A stretch of 64,000 nt of DNA, taken from Planctomycetota bacterium. Its GTDB lineage: Bacteria; Planctomycetota; Planctomycetia; Pirellulales; Pirellulaceae. Made by a program: the position numbers and the translations under genes. Below are positions 8,224 to 16,723 of this stretch, piece after piece. How positions within the stretch are numbered: the stretch's first letter is position 1; each line of letters starts with the position of its first letter. Under the pieces are notes generated by a model. That model searched no databases, was not told the origin of the DNA, and saw only the letters and a list, made by a program, of their open reading frames with translations. Where the stretch lies: positions 62,001-126,000 of the forward strand of contig CAUJHS010000106.1 in the NCBI GenBank assembly GCA_963204915.1, given 5' to 3'.

Positions 8224-9369
8224 TTATTGGTCCGAGTTTTGGCTCCGCCGATAAAACGGAAGCCGCACCACGCGCGCATTTTCACGACGGCCGCGCAGGT
8301 CGACCTCCAACTGTGTTCCCTCGCTCGCGAATTCCGGCGGAACGTACGCCAAAGCGATGGACTTGTCTAACGTGGGCGACACGGCGCCGCTCGTGATTTC
8401 TCCTATCGCGCGGTCGCCGGCGAAAACGCCGTAACCTTGCCGCGCGGCGCGCCGCACCCCAAGCTCCAAGCCCACGCGAACCGGCAGCGCCGCGTCATCC
8501 TGTGCGTGCCGTATGGCGTCGCGGCCGATAAAGTCGCGATCTTTCAAACTCACCGCAAACTTCAGGCCGGCTTGAAAGGGCGTGATGTGTTCGTTCAATT
8601 CGTGGCCGTATAACGGCATCGCGGCTTCCAGTCGCAGAGTGTCTCGAGCGCCCAACCCCGCGGGCGTGACAGACGGCGTTGTCTGGAGTTTTTCGCCTTG
8701 TTGAAGAAGGGCTTGCCACAAGCCCAGGCCGACATCGGCGGGAACGATGACTTCGCACCCGTCTTCCCCGGTATAACCCGTGCGGCTGATAATTGCGGGC
8801 CGGTCCTGAAGCGCCATCACCGTGCCGCTGTAGTAGGGAAGGCTCTTCGGCGGAGTCTCCAAGAGGGGGGCAGCCAGGTCCAGAGCCCGCGGCCCTTGAA
8901 TCGCGATCATCGCCGTTTCAGTGGTTTCATCGTGAAAGACGACATCGTCCGCTTCCGCATGATTCAATTGAAACTGAATCCAGGCGACGATTTTTGCACG
9001 GTTGCCGGCGTTGACCACCATCATCAGATAGGGTGAAGCATTCTCGTCCGCCAGGCGATATACGAGAACGTCGTCCAGAATACCGCCGTTCTCGTTGCAC
9101 ATGAGGGCGTAACGAATTTGGCCGACTTCCATATCCGTCACGCGGCGCGTGACAAGCCGGTCGACAAACGCCGCGGCGCCAGCGCCAGTAAAGCGAAGTC
9201 GGCCCATGTGCGAAACATCAAACATCCCAGCTGCGCGGCGCGTGGCGTGGTGTTCTTCGACGATCGAGGCGTATTGCACCGGCATCGACCAACCGGCGAA
9301 ATCGACCATACGACCGCCATGCTGCACATGCCAGGCGTGCAGCGGCGTTTGGGCCAAAGGGGAATTCAT
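8224..9369 (-). CDS. gcvT: Aminomethyltransferase, glycine cleavage system T protein
   Basis: 381 aa, family-typical length. It transfers the methylene group from lipoyl-GcvH to tetrahydrofolate and releases ammonia. Signature stretches are TPLHAWHVQHGGRMVDFAGWSMPVQY, FDVSHMGRLRFTG, IQGPRALDL, RTGYTGEDGCEV and ARDTLRLEAAMPLYGHEL. ATG 9369 is the family start; the open frame continues upstream but without family sequence. First gene of the gcvT-gcvH-gcvPA group. I see no glycine riboswitch in the 126 bases between scpB and gcvT. Confidence 0.96.
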   Translation of the reverse strand: MNSPLAQTPLHAWHVQHGGRMVDFAGWSMPVQYASIVEEHHATRRAAGMFDVSHMGRLRFTGAGAAAFVDRLVTRRVTDMEVGQIRYALMCNENGGILDDVLVYRLADENASPYLMMVVNAGNRAKIVAWIQFQLNHAEADDVVFHDETTETAMIAIQGPRALDLAAPLLETPPKSLPYYSGTVMALQDRPAIISRTGYTGEDGCEVIVPADVGLGLWQALLQQGEKLQTTPSVTPAGLGARDTLRLEAAMPLYGHELNEHITPFQAGLKFAVSLKDRDFIGRDAIRHAQDDAALPVRVGLELGVRRAARQGYGVFAGDRAIGEITSGAVSPTLDKSIALAYVPPEFASEGTQLEVDLRGRRENARVVRLPFYRRSQNSDQ

Positions 9370-9495
9370 CACGGCATTGTAACGCGTGCCGATGGCGGGA
9401 GAAAAGGCCGTCAACGCTTGCCGGGCTTCACGGACGAAACCGGTTGCGCGAAACGGCCGAAGCGGCGCAAAACGCCGGCCTCCTGCGTCCATGCC

Positions 9496-10302
9496 TTATC
9501 CTAAAGCCCGGTCCAAATCTTGCGTGCGAGGCAAATCATCCAGGCTTTCCAATCCGAACAACTCCAGGAACCGCTTCGTCGTGCGATAGTATTTGATGTG
9601 AGAGTCGTCATCGCGGCGTTCGATTTGCAACAATCCGCGACGCACCAATTGCATCAGAATCGCTCCGCTTTCTTTGTCGCGCAGGGCGTCCACCTGCTCG
9701 CGCGTGAGCGGTTGGTTGTACGCCACGATGGCCAGCACATCAACGGCGAACTGGGATAATCGGGCCTCTTTGACGCGGCCGTAGAAATTGTCTCGCAGGT
9801 TGCGGAACTCATCCCTTAGGGCGAGGCGGAAGCCAGCGCCTTCCGACGCGATGTAGTAGGGCGCCCCTTCGTCCCGATAAGCTTCGTTCAATTCGCGCAG
9901 AATCGCTTCTACTTCTTCCGCCCGAACGCCGCGCATCAGGGACGCGAGTTGCGACGCCGTCATCGGCTCATTGTTGGGATGGCCGACGAACAGCATCGCC
10001 TCGACAATGGTGCGCGGCGAAATTTCGCAACCGTCGTCTGCGGTGTCGCCTTCGGTTTCTTGGGCCGCCTGATCGAGAATTTCGTGTTGTTGTTCGACAA
10101 CCGCTTCCTCGGGAGAAGCCGCCAGGTTGTTTGCGATTGGTTCGTAGGGGTCGTGCCCTTTCCCCAAAAGTGCAGCAAATGCATTACCCAAGTCTTCCAG
10201 CGAAAGCCCTTGATCGTCCGGCTCTCTTGTGAAGTTCTCCAGGCTCCAGCCCTCCTCGGCCGTTTCCGGCATTGCCGGTTCATTCAAATCGTCCGTGGTC
10301 AT
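9496..10302 (-). CDS. scpB: Segregation and condensation protein B
   Basis: 268 aa. The C-terminal 180 residues match ScpB, the winged-helix dimer that joins ScpA and SMC in chromosome condensation: RTIVEAMLFVGHPNNEPMTASQLA, EGAGFRLALRDEF, LSQFAVDVLAIVAYNQPLTREQVDALRDKESGAI and YRTTKRFLELFGLESLDDLP. The N-terminal 85 residues are acidic and poorly conserved looking, longer than in most ScpB. scpA is not in the window. Confidence 0.93.
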   Translation of the reverse strand: MTTDDLNEPAMPETAEEGWSLENFTREPDDQGLSLEDLGNAFAALLGKGHDPYEPIANNLAASPEEAVVEQQHEILDQAAQETEGDTADDGCEISPRTIVEAMLFVGHPNNEPMTASQLASLMRGVRAEEVEAILRELNEAYRDEGAPYYIASEGAGFRLALRDEFRNLRDNFYGRVKEARLSQFAVDVLAIVAYNQPLTREQVDALRDKESGAILMQLVRRGLLQIERRDDDSHIKYYRTTKRFLELFGLESLDDLPRTQDLDRALG

Positions 10303-10326
10303 TACGTTCTTCGCTAAGGCGCAGGG

Positions 10327-11070
10327 TTAGTTGTTTTCGGTTTCGTCGGGATTTGCCGGCGCATCGGCTTCGTCGGAAGCGTTCGGCTCGCCCGATTCGG
10401 CCGCGACATTTGCTTCGGCTGGTTCATCGGAGGCGGCTTCCGTTGGCTTTGTCTCCGATTCTTCGGCGGCCGCATCAGCCGACTCTGTGGGTGCGTCGCC
10501 GGAATCGGCTACGGTTTCGCTCGCGTCGCGGGTTGCTTCGGGCGCTTCGTCGCTCCCTTCGCCATGCATTGGAGGTCGACGTCCTCGGCCTCCCGCAGTG
10601 GGTTGCGGTGCAGGAAAATCGACGATCTCCGATGCGCTCGACCGGACATAACCAACCGGCGGTACATCAGATTGGGTGGGTGCATCGGGGCGGGTGGCGT
10701 AGTACAACTGCGGTGGATCGGCGTGATCGTAAATCACATAGATGTTAAAGGTTTGCCACGGCAACCCACGACGCCATTGATAGTGCTCGACAAAGTAATG
10801 TCCCTTGTCTTCGAGCCCGCCTGAAGGTTGTTTGCCCATTGCCGCCTGAACATCCTTGACGGTGGGCGTGGTGTCTTTTTGGATTTGACGATCGAGCAAA
10901 TTATCGATCGCAGTTTCCGCACGCCGGTACGAGGGCAACACGTAGCCGTACTCGTACGCTAAGGCGATCAGCATGATCGCGAGGACCCCGAATAAGACTT
11001 TTCGCAAGGCGCTAGTTTGGGGTCGGTCGGCATTGGGCGAAGCAGCGGTTGCGGGAGCGTGTTCGTTCAT
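10327..11070 (-). CDS. Membrane-anchored hypothetical protein with acidic low-complexity tail
   Basis: 247 aa. One transmembrane segment near residues 27-45 (VLFGVLAIMLIALAYEYGYVLP) is followed by a soluble domain (FVEHYQWRRGLPWQTFNIYVIYDH). From about residue 150 the tail is a long low-complexity run of A, E, D, S, T and P. ATG 11070 is chosen: the longer open frame starts inside the divergent promoter region. It ends 24 bases before scpB on the same strand. I do not recognise a family. Confidence 0.75.
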   Translation of the reverse strand: MNEHAPATAASPNADRPQTSALRKVLFGVLAIMLIALAYEYGYVLPSYRRAETAIDNLLDRQIQKDTTPTVKDVQAAMGKQPSGGLEDKGHYFVEHYQWRRGLPWQTFNIYVIYDHADPPQLYYATRPDAPTQSDVPPVGYVRSSASEIVDFPAPQPTAGGRGRRPPMHGEGSDEAPEATRDASETVADSGDAPTESADAAAEESETKPTEAASDEPAEANVAAESGEPNASDEADAPANPDETENN

Positions 11071-11429
11071 AAATGCGACCAAAGAAAAGGATGACCGAAG
11101 GGAAGTTGCGGAAAAGATTCGCTGTCGAAAGGCCGACGTTAGTCTATCGCGGGCGAAGCGAATTGCAATGGTTTCAAGGGACCCCGCTGCTTTTTCGTCG
11201 TTTCCTTCGCGTGAACTAAGCGTGACCCGCGTTCCTTTTTCTGATAGGATAATTTGGATGCTTGGGGAGACCGTGCAAAACGCCTCTACCGGGCAGAACC
11301 CGCCGCAGTCCCTTTGGCCCAAGTCTTGCGCCCAGCGCGATTGGGGCCAAAAGGTTCTGTCTCGAACCCACCCTAGTCCGGCGTGCGTCCCCATCGCGCC
11401 GCGTTAGCTTTATCGGAGGAGGTATCCTC
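11071..11429. other. Divergent intergenic region
   Basis: About 360 bases between two divergently transcribed genes, expected to hold both promoters. A GATAAT hexamer at 11248-11253 could be a -10 for the plus-strand gene, but no good -35 is visible. A strong GGAGGAGG ribosome binding site lies at 11415-11422. Confidence 0.4.
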
Positions 11430-12878
11430 GTGTCGCATCATGCTTCCGTTCCTGTTCGGTACACTCGTCGCGAAATGCTCCGTCGCTCGGGCACGGGCCT
11501 GGGCGTGTTGGGTCTGGCGGCCGTGCTGAACGACGACGGTTTACTCGCCGCGCCGGTTGAGGGAAGTGCGCGGCTGAATCCGCTAACGCCGAAAGCGTCG
11601 CACTTTGCCGGTCGCGCCAAACGGGTGATCCACTTGTTTATGAACGGCGGGCCGTCGCACCTAGATACGTTTGACCATAAACCGTCGCTGGAAAAGTACG
11701 CTGGCAAACTTCTTCCGCGCGAGAATTTGCGAACCGAGCGCAAAACCGGCGCGGCGTTCCCGTCGCCGTTCAAGTTTCAGAAATACGGCGAGAGTGGTAT
11801 CGAAGTCAGCGAGATTTTTCAGCACACCGCCCAACACATTGACGACATTGCTGTAATCCGCTCGATGCATGCCGACGTTCCGAACCACGAACCCTCGCTC
11901 ATGCTGATGAACTGCGGCGAGTCGCGTTTGGTCCGGCCCAGCTTCGGATCGTGGGTAACCTATGGACTGGGCACCGAGAATCAAAATCTGCCCGGTTTCG
12001 TGGCGATGTGCCCGGGCGGTTACCCAATTACCGAAACTCAGAATTGGCAGGCGGCCTTCTTGCCTGGCATTTTCCAAGGAACCTACATCAACTCGCAGCA
12101 TACCGAAATCGAGAAACTGATCGCGCATATTCGCAACGGGAATTTGACCGCCGAGGCGCAGCGCAAACAACTCGATGCGCTGGCCCGGCTGAACGACCTG
12201 CATTTGAAGGAGCGTGGCAAGGACGATGTGCTTGAATCGCGCATTCAGTCGTTCGAACTTGCATACCGCATGCAGTCGGAAGCGGCGGAGGCGTTCGATG
12301 TCTCACGTGAACCGAAACACGTGTTAGAAGCCTATGGACTCGGCACGCAAGCTCGGCAGATTTTGATCGCGCGCCGACTCATCGAGCGCGGCGTGCGGTT
12401 TGTGCAAGTGTGGCACGGAGAGGGACAACCCTGGGACAATCACGATGATCTGGCCGACGGACATCGCCGTTTGGCAGGACAGTGCGACCGCGCCATTGGC
12501 GCACTCTTGACCGATTTGAAACGACTTGGCCTGTTAGAAGAAACCTTAGTTCTGTGGGGCGGCGAATTTGGTCGCACCCCCACCGTCGAGCTTCCGCAGG
12601 CGGGCGCTAATGCGGGCAAGGTGAACGGGCGCGATCACAACCACTGGGGCTTTACCGTTTGGATGGCCGGCGGCGGCGTCAAAGGCGGGCAAGTTTACGG
12701 CGCTACCGACGAGTTCGGCTTTCAAGCCGTCGAGAACCCTGTGCATGTGCACGATCTTCACGCCACGATGCTGCACCTTTTGGGTTTCGATCACGAGCGG
12801 CTCACCTACCGTTATGCCGGCCGAGATTTCCGCTTGACCGACGTACACGGCAAGGTGATCCACGATCTCGTCGCGTGA
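11430..12878 (+). CDS. DUF1501 family exported protein (sulfatase-like fold)
   Basis: 483 aa. The N-terminus carries a twin-arginine-type leader (YTRREMLRRSGTGLGVLGLAAV). The body has features of the DUF1501 family, abundant in planctomycetes and related to alkaline phosphatase/sulfatases: VIHLFMNGGPSHLDTFDHK, PSFGSWVTYGLGTENQNLPGFV, VQVWHGEGQPWDNHDD and LVLWGGEFGRTPT, with DHNHWGFTVWMAGGGVKGG near the end. GTG 11430 is preferred because GGAGGAGG sits 7 bases upstream. In planctomycetes such genes often follow a DUF1553/DUF1549 gene, which is absent here. Confidence 0.92.
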   Translation: MSHHASVPVRYTRREMLRRSGTGLGVLGLAAVLNDDGLLAAPVEGSARLNPLTPKASHFAGRAKRVIHLFMNGGPSHLDTFDHKPSLEKYAGKLLPRENLRTERKTGAAFPSPFKFQKYGESGIEVSEIFQHTAQHIDDIAVIRSMHADVPNHEPSLMLMNCGESRLVRPSFGSWVTYGLGTENQNLPGFVAMCPGGYPITETQNWQAAFLPGIFQGTYINSQHTEIEKLIAHIRNGNLTAEAQRKQLDALARLNDLHLKERGKDDVLESRIQSFELAYRMQSEAAEAFDVSREPKHVLEAYGLGTQARQILIARRLIERGVRFVQVWHGEGQPWDNHDDLADGHRRLAGQCDRAIGALLTDLKRLGLLEETLVLWGGEFGRTPTVELPQAGANAGKVNGRDHNHWGFTVWMAGGGVKGGQVYGATDEFGFQAVENPVHVHDLHATMLHLLGFDHERLTYRYAGRDFRLTDVHGKVIHDLVA

Positions 12879-12927
12879 CGGAACACACTTAGCCCTTTGG
12901 CGCAGCGCCAATTCGTCGGAGATTACG

Positions 12928-14211
12928 TCAACGACGGACGCGACATTCTGGCAGCGCCATTTCAAGTTCGTCCAACACCTGCGGGGTAAACTTGCACCCC
13001 GGCACTTCCAAACGTCGAAGGTTCGTCATTTGTTTCAGATGGCGGAGCGATCCATCGCCCACTTGCGTATTGGTTAACCACAATTCCCGCAAGTTGGGCA
13101 GCGATTGAAGCTTCGCGATGGCGGCGTCGGTTACAAGGGTATCGTCCAACCCTAACGATTCGAGCGTCTGAACGTTTTGAAGGTGGACTGCCGCCGCGTC
13201 TTGAATGGGCGCATACTGAAGCGACAAATAGCGCAGATTGGGTAGCGCCGCCAAATGCCCTAATCCGTGGCCTTCCAGTTGAACTCCGGAGAGATACAGC
13301 TTGTTCAACTTAGGAAAGGCCGACAGGTGCGCTAGTCCCGCGTCGGTGATTTTGGTGCGATTTAACCACAACGTTTGTAGGTTTGTCAGGGGCGTCAATT
13401 GTTCGAGCGTCGCGTCGGTAATGGGCGTGTCATCCAAACCTAAGTGCTCAAGGGTTCGCAGCTGGCCAAGCTGACCTGCGGCGACGTCGCTCAGGCTGAG
13501 GCCGCGCAGCGACAGGTAGGTGAGTTTCGGAAGCGCGGCAAGCTTCCCGAGTCCGTCGCCGCGAATCTTGCTTTCGCCGAGAAAGAGTCGTTCGACCGAC
13601 TTGACTTCCGCCAGATGTGACAAAGCGGCCTCTCCTACCTCCGAATTTGAGACGGTGACCTTTCGTAGGCCCTGAAGTTGTTGTAGGTACGCCAAGTCAT
13701 CGTCGCTCCCGCGCCAACGTTGGTCAATTTGCACTTCCGACGCCTCACGACCTTGTTCGATGACCCTTGCTCCCAAATCGCGGAGCAGCGCCACGGCTCG
13801 GGCATGGTGATACCCGCGATGTTCCTCAAGTGCGGCGTTTGCGCGTCGCGCGGCCATGCTGTTGGATGATCGAGCCACGCCTTCGAGCGCGTCCAAAGCT
13901 GCTCGGCTGACGTGAGGATCTCCATAACGGCAATGGTGCAGCAAGATTTGCAACGCTCGCCAATTTGCTTCGACACTTTCCTGATTCAACTGAGCGGCAA
14001 GCAGCGGAATGGCGACTTCCCCTGCGTCGAGCAACTCGCGAGCGGCGGCGTTTCGCACGACAAAGCGTTCGCTGTCTAAATCTTCGAGCCATCGCGCGAT
14101 GCGTTCAAGGCGTTCGAAGTCACCCGACGCGGCGGAAGAGGGTTGCGCCGCCGCGCTCCCGTCCAGCACGACGACGGCGCCCAGCAGCATTGTCAAGAGT
14201 ATTCGCACCAT
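12928..14211 (-). CDS. Exported leucine-rich-repeat protein
   Basis: 427 aa with a signal peptide (MVRILLTMLLGAVVVLDGSAAA). About residues 30-165 form a helical, HEAT-like region (LEDLDSERFVVRNAAARELLDAGEVAIPLL). About 10 leucine-rich repeats of 24 residues follow, of the type L-x2-L-x2-L-x-L-x2-T-x-I-T-D-A-x-L. The repeats are of the internalin/F-box-like bacterial kind and suggest protein binding at the cell surface or periplasm. Confidence 0.85.
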   Translation of the reverse strand: MVRILLTMLLGAVVVLDGSAAAQPSSAASGDFERLERIARWLEDLDSERFVVRNAAARELLDAGEVAIPLLAAQLNQESVEANWRALQILLHHCRYGDPHVSRAALDALEGVARSSNSMAARRANAALEEHRGYHHARAVALLRDLGARVIEQGREASEVQIDQRWRGSDDDLAYLQQLQGLRKVTVSNSEVGEAALSHLAEVKSVERLFLGESKIRGDGLGKLAALPKLTYLSLRGLSLSDVAAGQLGQLRTLEHLGLDDTPITDATLEQLTPLTNLQTLWLNRTKITDAGLAHLSAFPKLNKLYLSGVQLEGHGLGHLAALPNLRYLSLQYAPIQDAAAVHLQNVQTLESLGLDDTLVTDAAIAKLQSLPNLRELWLTNTQVGDGSLRHLKQMTNLRRLEVPGCKFTPQVLDELEMALPECRVRR

Positions 14212-14324
14212 GCTCTGGTTTGTCTCAGGTCAAGCGCCTGTGGGGATCCAACGTTACCACGGTCCTATTATGACCGGCGCCGCGTGGTGCAAACAAGCCG
14301 CATGCTTAGGACCCGCGTTGGCGT

Positions 14325-14522
14325 TTACTCCGGCCCAACCTGACGACTGCGAAAATCAAGTTCGGCCGCAACCACCTGCGCCAGAATTCGCACGATTTGC
14401 TGTTGACGTTCGGAAGATTCGAACACGCCGCTGGCCAGATCATTGATTTCGGGCTGCAGCACGCGTAAGCTCGCCCATAGTTGATCGCGTTCGGCAATTT
14501 CGCGCAGTTGTTCCGAATCCAT
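14325..14522 (-). CDS. Small hypothetical protein
   Basis: 65 aa from ATG 14522 (MDSEQLREIAERDQLWASL). It is acidic and entirely helical, with no known motif. The open frame extends upstream, but that part looks non-coding and overlaps the leader region of the divergent gene. It is included because composition fits a real small helical protein; it could be a chance ORF. Confidence 0.5.
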   Translation of the reverse strand: MDSEQLREIAERDQLWASLRVLQPEINDLASGVFESSERQQQIVRILAQVVAAELDFRSRQVGPE

Positions 14523-14676
14523 GGGGGCATCCTTCGTGGCCGCGGACCTCGACCGTGAATTGTTGTTCGATTCGCCAACTTTACCACGCCGCGTGGTCGC
14601 ATTGCACGCGATTCTACGATGCGCTACAACAAATTCGCCCGAGTTCGGCGTCCACCCGCACAACCCAGGTTCTGGT

Positions 14677-16677
14677 ATGAAGTTCGTACATTCGAGGTTT
14701 TGGTTTGCCGTCGCGCTGTTTGTTGCTGTTCCGTGGACTTTGCGCGCCGAGGTGGGTGATCCAACGCTTCAAACCGATCACCCCCAGTACGCCGGAGAAG
14801 GTGCGTTTCAAACGGTGGAGGATTGCGTTCGCTTTGCTACCCAGGGAAGGAGCTCGCCGCAGGAACGCGCATTAGCGCTGTATTCCTGGATCTTGACCCA
14901 TCAGTTCCATCTCGCATCGCCGCAAGAGTGGAATGTGCCGGGCATGACGCCCGATGTCCAACAATCGCAGGACGACCTGATCGTGCAAGACGCGAACCGC
15001 GCCAGGTTCTCTTACAGCTACGGGCTCTGCGGCACGGTTCATGCTTGGAACGAAACGTACTGGAAGGCCCTAGGCATGCCGGCCCGTCGTCGCGCTTTTC
15101 CGGGACATGTGAACAGCGAAATCTTTTACGACAACGGTTGGAGCGCGTTCGATACCGACATGGCCGGTCTACTTTTTCGCGACGATGGCCGTGTTGCCGG
15201 CTACGACGATATTCAACGCAACCCAGCTCTCGCCACGCAAGCCAAACCGCCCATTCCATGCTATCCCTTCGCTTGGCCAGACGACTTTGAGGTTATGAAA
15301 CAGGGCTGGCGGCAGGTCGCTCAAGGCGGCGACTGGTATGTCATGTATAACGCTGGATATGCGGCGTTGCCGGGCGTGGTGCGTTTGCGATCGGGCGAAA
15401 CATTTACGCGCTGGTTCGACCGCGATCACTGGGGCGGACCCGCGGCGCGTCGCTTTTGGCACCATCAGCCGGGAGGGCCATTCCGAAACTGGACCTTTGT
15501 CAATCAGGGTGAGCCGAAACATCAGGGCGCTGAGTCGAACTCGCGCGGCAACGCCAGCTATTGCAATGGCGAATTCATCTATCAGCCCGACTTGTCGCAC
15601 GCAACGTGCTTTGAAGGCGCCGTGGAGAAATCAGCGAACCTTGTTCAACAAACGAGCTCGCCACGGCTTTTTAGTCGTGACCAACAGGCGGCGTCTGTCA
15701 CCTTTGAGCATTTCTCGCCCTACGTCATTTGCGGCGATCCGGAAGACGACGCCAACCCCATGACGGGCAAAGCGATCGACGGCGTTGTTGTCTCAGGCGA
15801 TGCGGTGGGCGTCGTCACAATCGACGTTTCCGCCGACCATGGCCAAACTTGGCGCCAAGCGGGCGAAGTACGCAACGCATTCTCTTTGGATTTAACCGAA
15901 CATTTCAAAGGACGCTATGGCTGGCGGATTCGCTTGACCTACCGCGGCCAAGGCGGACTTGACCGCCTGGAGTTTCGCACGATTACTCAGGTAGCTCAAA
16001 CGATTTATCCTCGACTTAAGCCAGGGGGAAGCCAGATTACGTACCGCGCCGGCAACCGCGGCGTGACGCCCATGCGGCCGAATTTCGCTTTGCCCGAGGA
16101 GAACGCGACCTGGGAGGTGCAAGAGCTTCGGTCTTCGAATGTGAAGTACCGCGGTCGCGGCCCCCAGTCGCGCCTGGCCTATGAGGTGCAAGGCAATAAG
16201 CCTGGCATTGTGGCGTTTCGCGTTACGTCGCCGCAGCCACTGCAAACGGTGAATGCCGCGGTGCGGTATTCGGTGCGCAGTCCCTCGCCACCCAACTGCG
16301 ATTTTCATCTCGACGTATCGACCGACCAGGGCCAAACTTGGCGTACGTTCGCCCGATCCGATGTTCCTGCCGACAACGAATTCTCTAGCGGTTGGGTCTA
16401 CGGTGTAGCGGAGATTCCCGAAACGAATGTCCGAGAGGCGATCGTGCGCGCTCATTTGTACGCTGGCGGATATCCGACAGGGCTGATCGACGCTGAGTTT
16501 TACGGTTTACATGCGACCACCGCGGCACAGTCGCTCGAGTTAACCTACGGCTGGCGCGAGGGAGATCAGGCGAAGACGCACAAGGAAACGATTCCCGCAG
16601 ACGCCACCGAGCATCGATTCCAAGTCGCCACGGGCGAAACAATCGTTGACGACTTCGTTCGCCTGGCGGCGCCTTAA
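14677..16677 (+). CDS. Exported transglutaminase-like protein
   Basis: 666 aa with a signal peptide (MKFVHSRFWFAVALFVAVPWTLRA). About residues 95-200 look like a transglutaminase/papain-like core: Cys in YSYGLCGTVHAWNE, His in FPGHVNSE and Asp in WSAFDTDM are spaced as a Cys-His-Asp triad. The C-terminal half is beta-rich, with repeats such as VVTIDVSADHGQTWRQAG and FHLDVSTDQGQTWRTF, resembling sialidase/BNR-like exo-domains. ATG 14677 starts the signal peptide. It lies just upstream of a glycoside-hydrolase-like gene on the same strand, suggesting joint action on a surface or external polymer. The substrate is unknown. Confidence 0.75.
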   Translation: MKFVHSRFWFAVALFVAVPWTLRAEVGDPTLQTDHPQYAGEGAFQTVEDCVRFATQGRSSPQERALALYSWILTHQFHLASPQEWNVPGMTPDVQQSQDDLIVQDANRARFSYSYGLCGTVHAWNETYWKALGMPARRRAFPGHVNSEIFYDNGWSAFDTDMAGLLFRDDGRVAGYDDIQRNPALATQAKPPIPCYPFAWPDDFEVMKQGWRQVAQGGDWYVMYNAGYAALPGVVRLRSGETFTRWFDRDHWGGPAARRFWHHQPGGPFRNWTFVNQGEPKHQGAESNSRGNASYCNGEFIYQPDLSHATCFEGAVEKSANLVQQTSSPRLFSRDQQAASVTFEHFSPYVICGDPEDDANPMTGKAIDGVVVSGDAVGVVTIDVSADHGQTWRQAGEVRNAFSLDLTEHFKGRYGWRIRLTYRGQGGLDRLEFRTITQVAQTIYPRLKPGGSQITYRAGNRGVTPMRPNFALPEENATWEVQELRSSNVKYRGRGPQSRLAYEVQGNKPGIVAFRVTSPQPLQTVNAAVRYSVRSPSPPNCDFHLDVSTDQGQTWRTFARSDVPADNEFSSGWVYGVAEIPETNVREAIVRAHLYAGGYPTGLIDAEFYGLHATTAAQSLELTYGWREGDQAKTHKETIPADATEHRFQVATGETIVDDFVRLAAP

Positions 16678-16723
16678 CCTGGTGTTCGCCGTGGCGTGGT
16701 CGATGACTCCTTTGGAACTTGCC

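Noticed and set aside
9370-9495. Possible glycine riboswitch upstream of gcvT
   Set aside because: Only 126 bases lie between scpB and gcvT, and no matching structure was seen.
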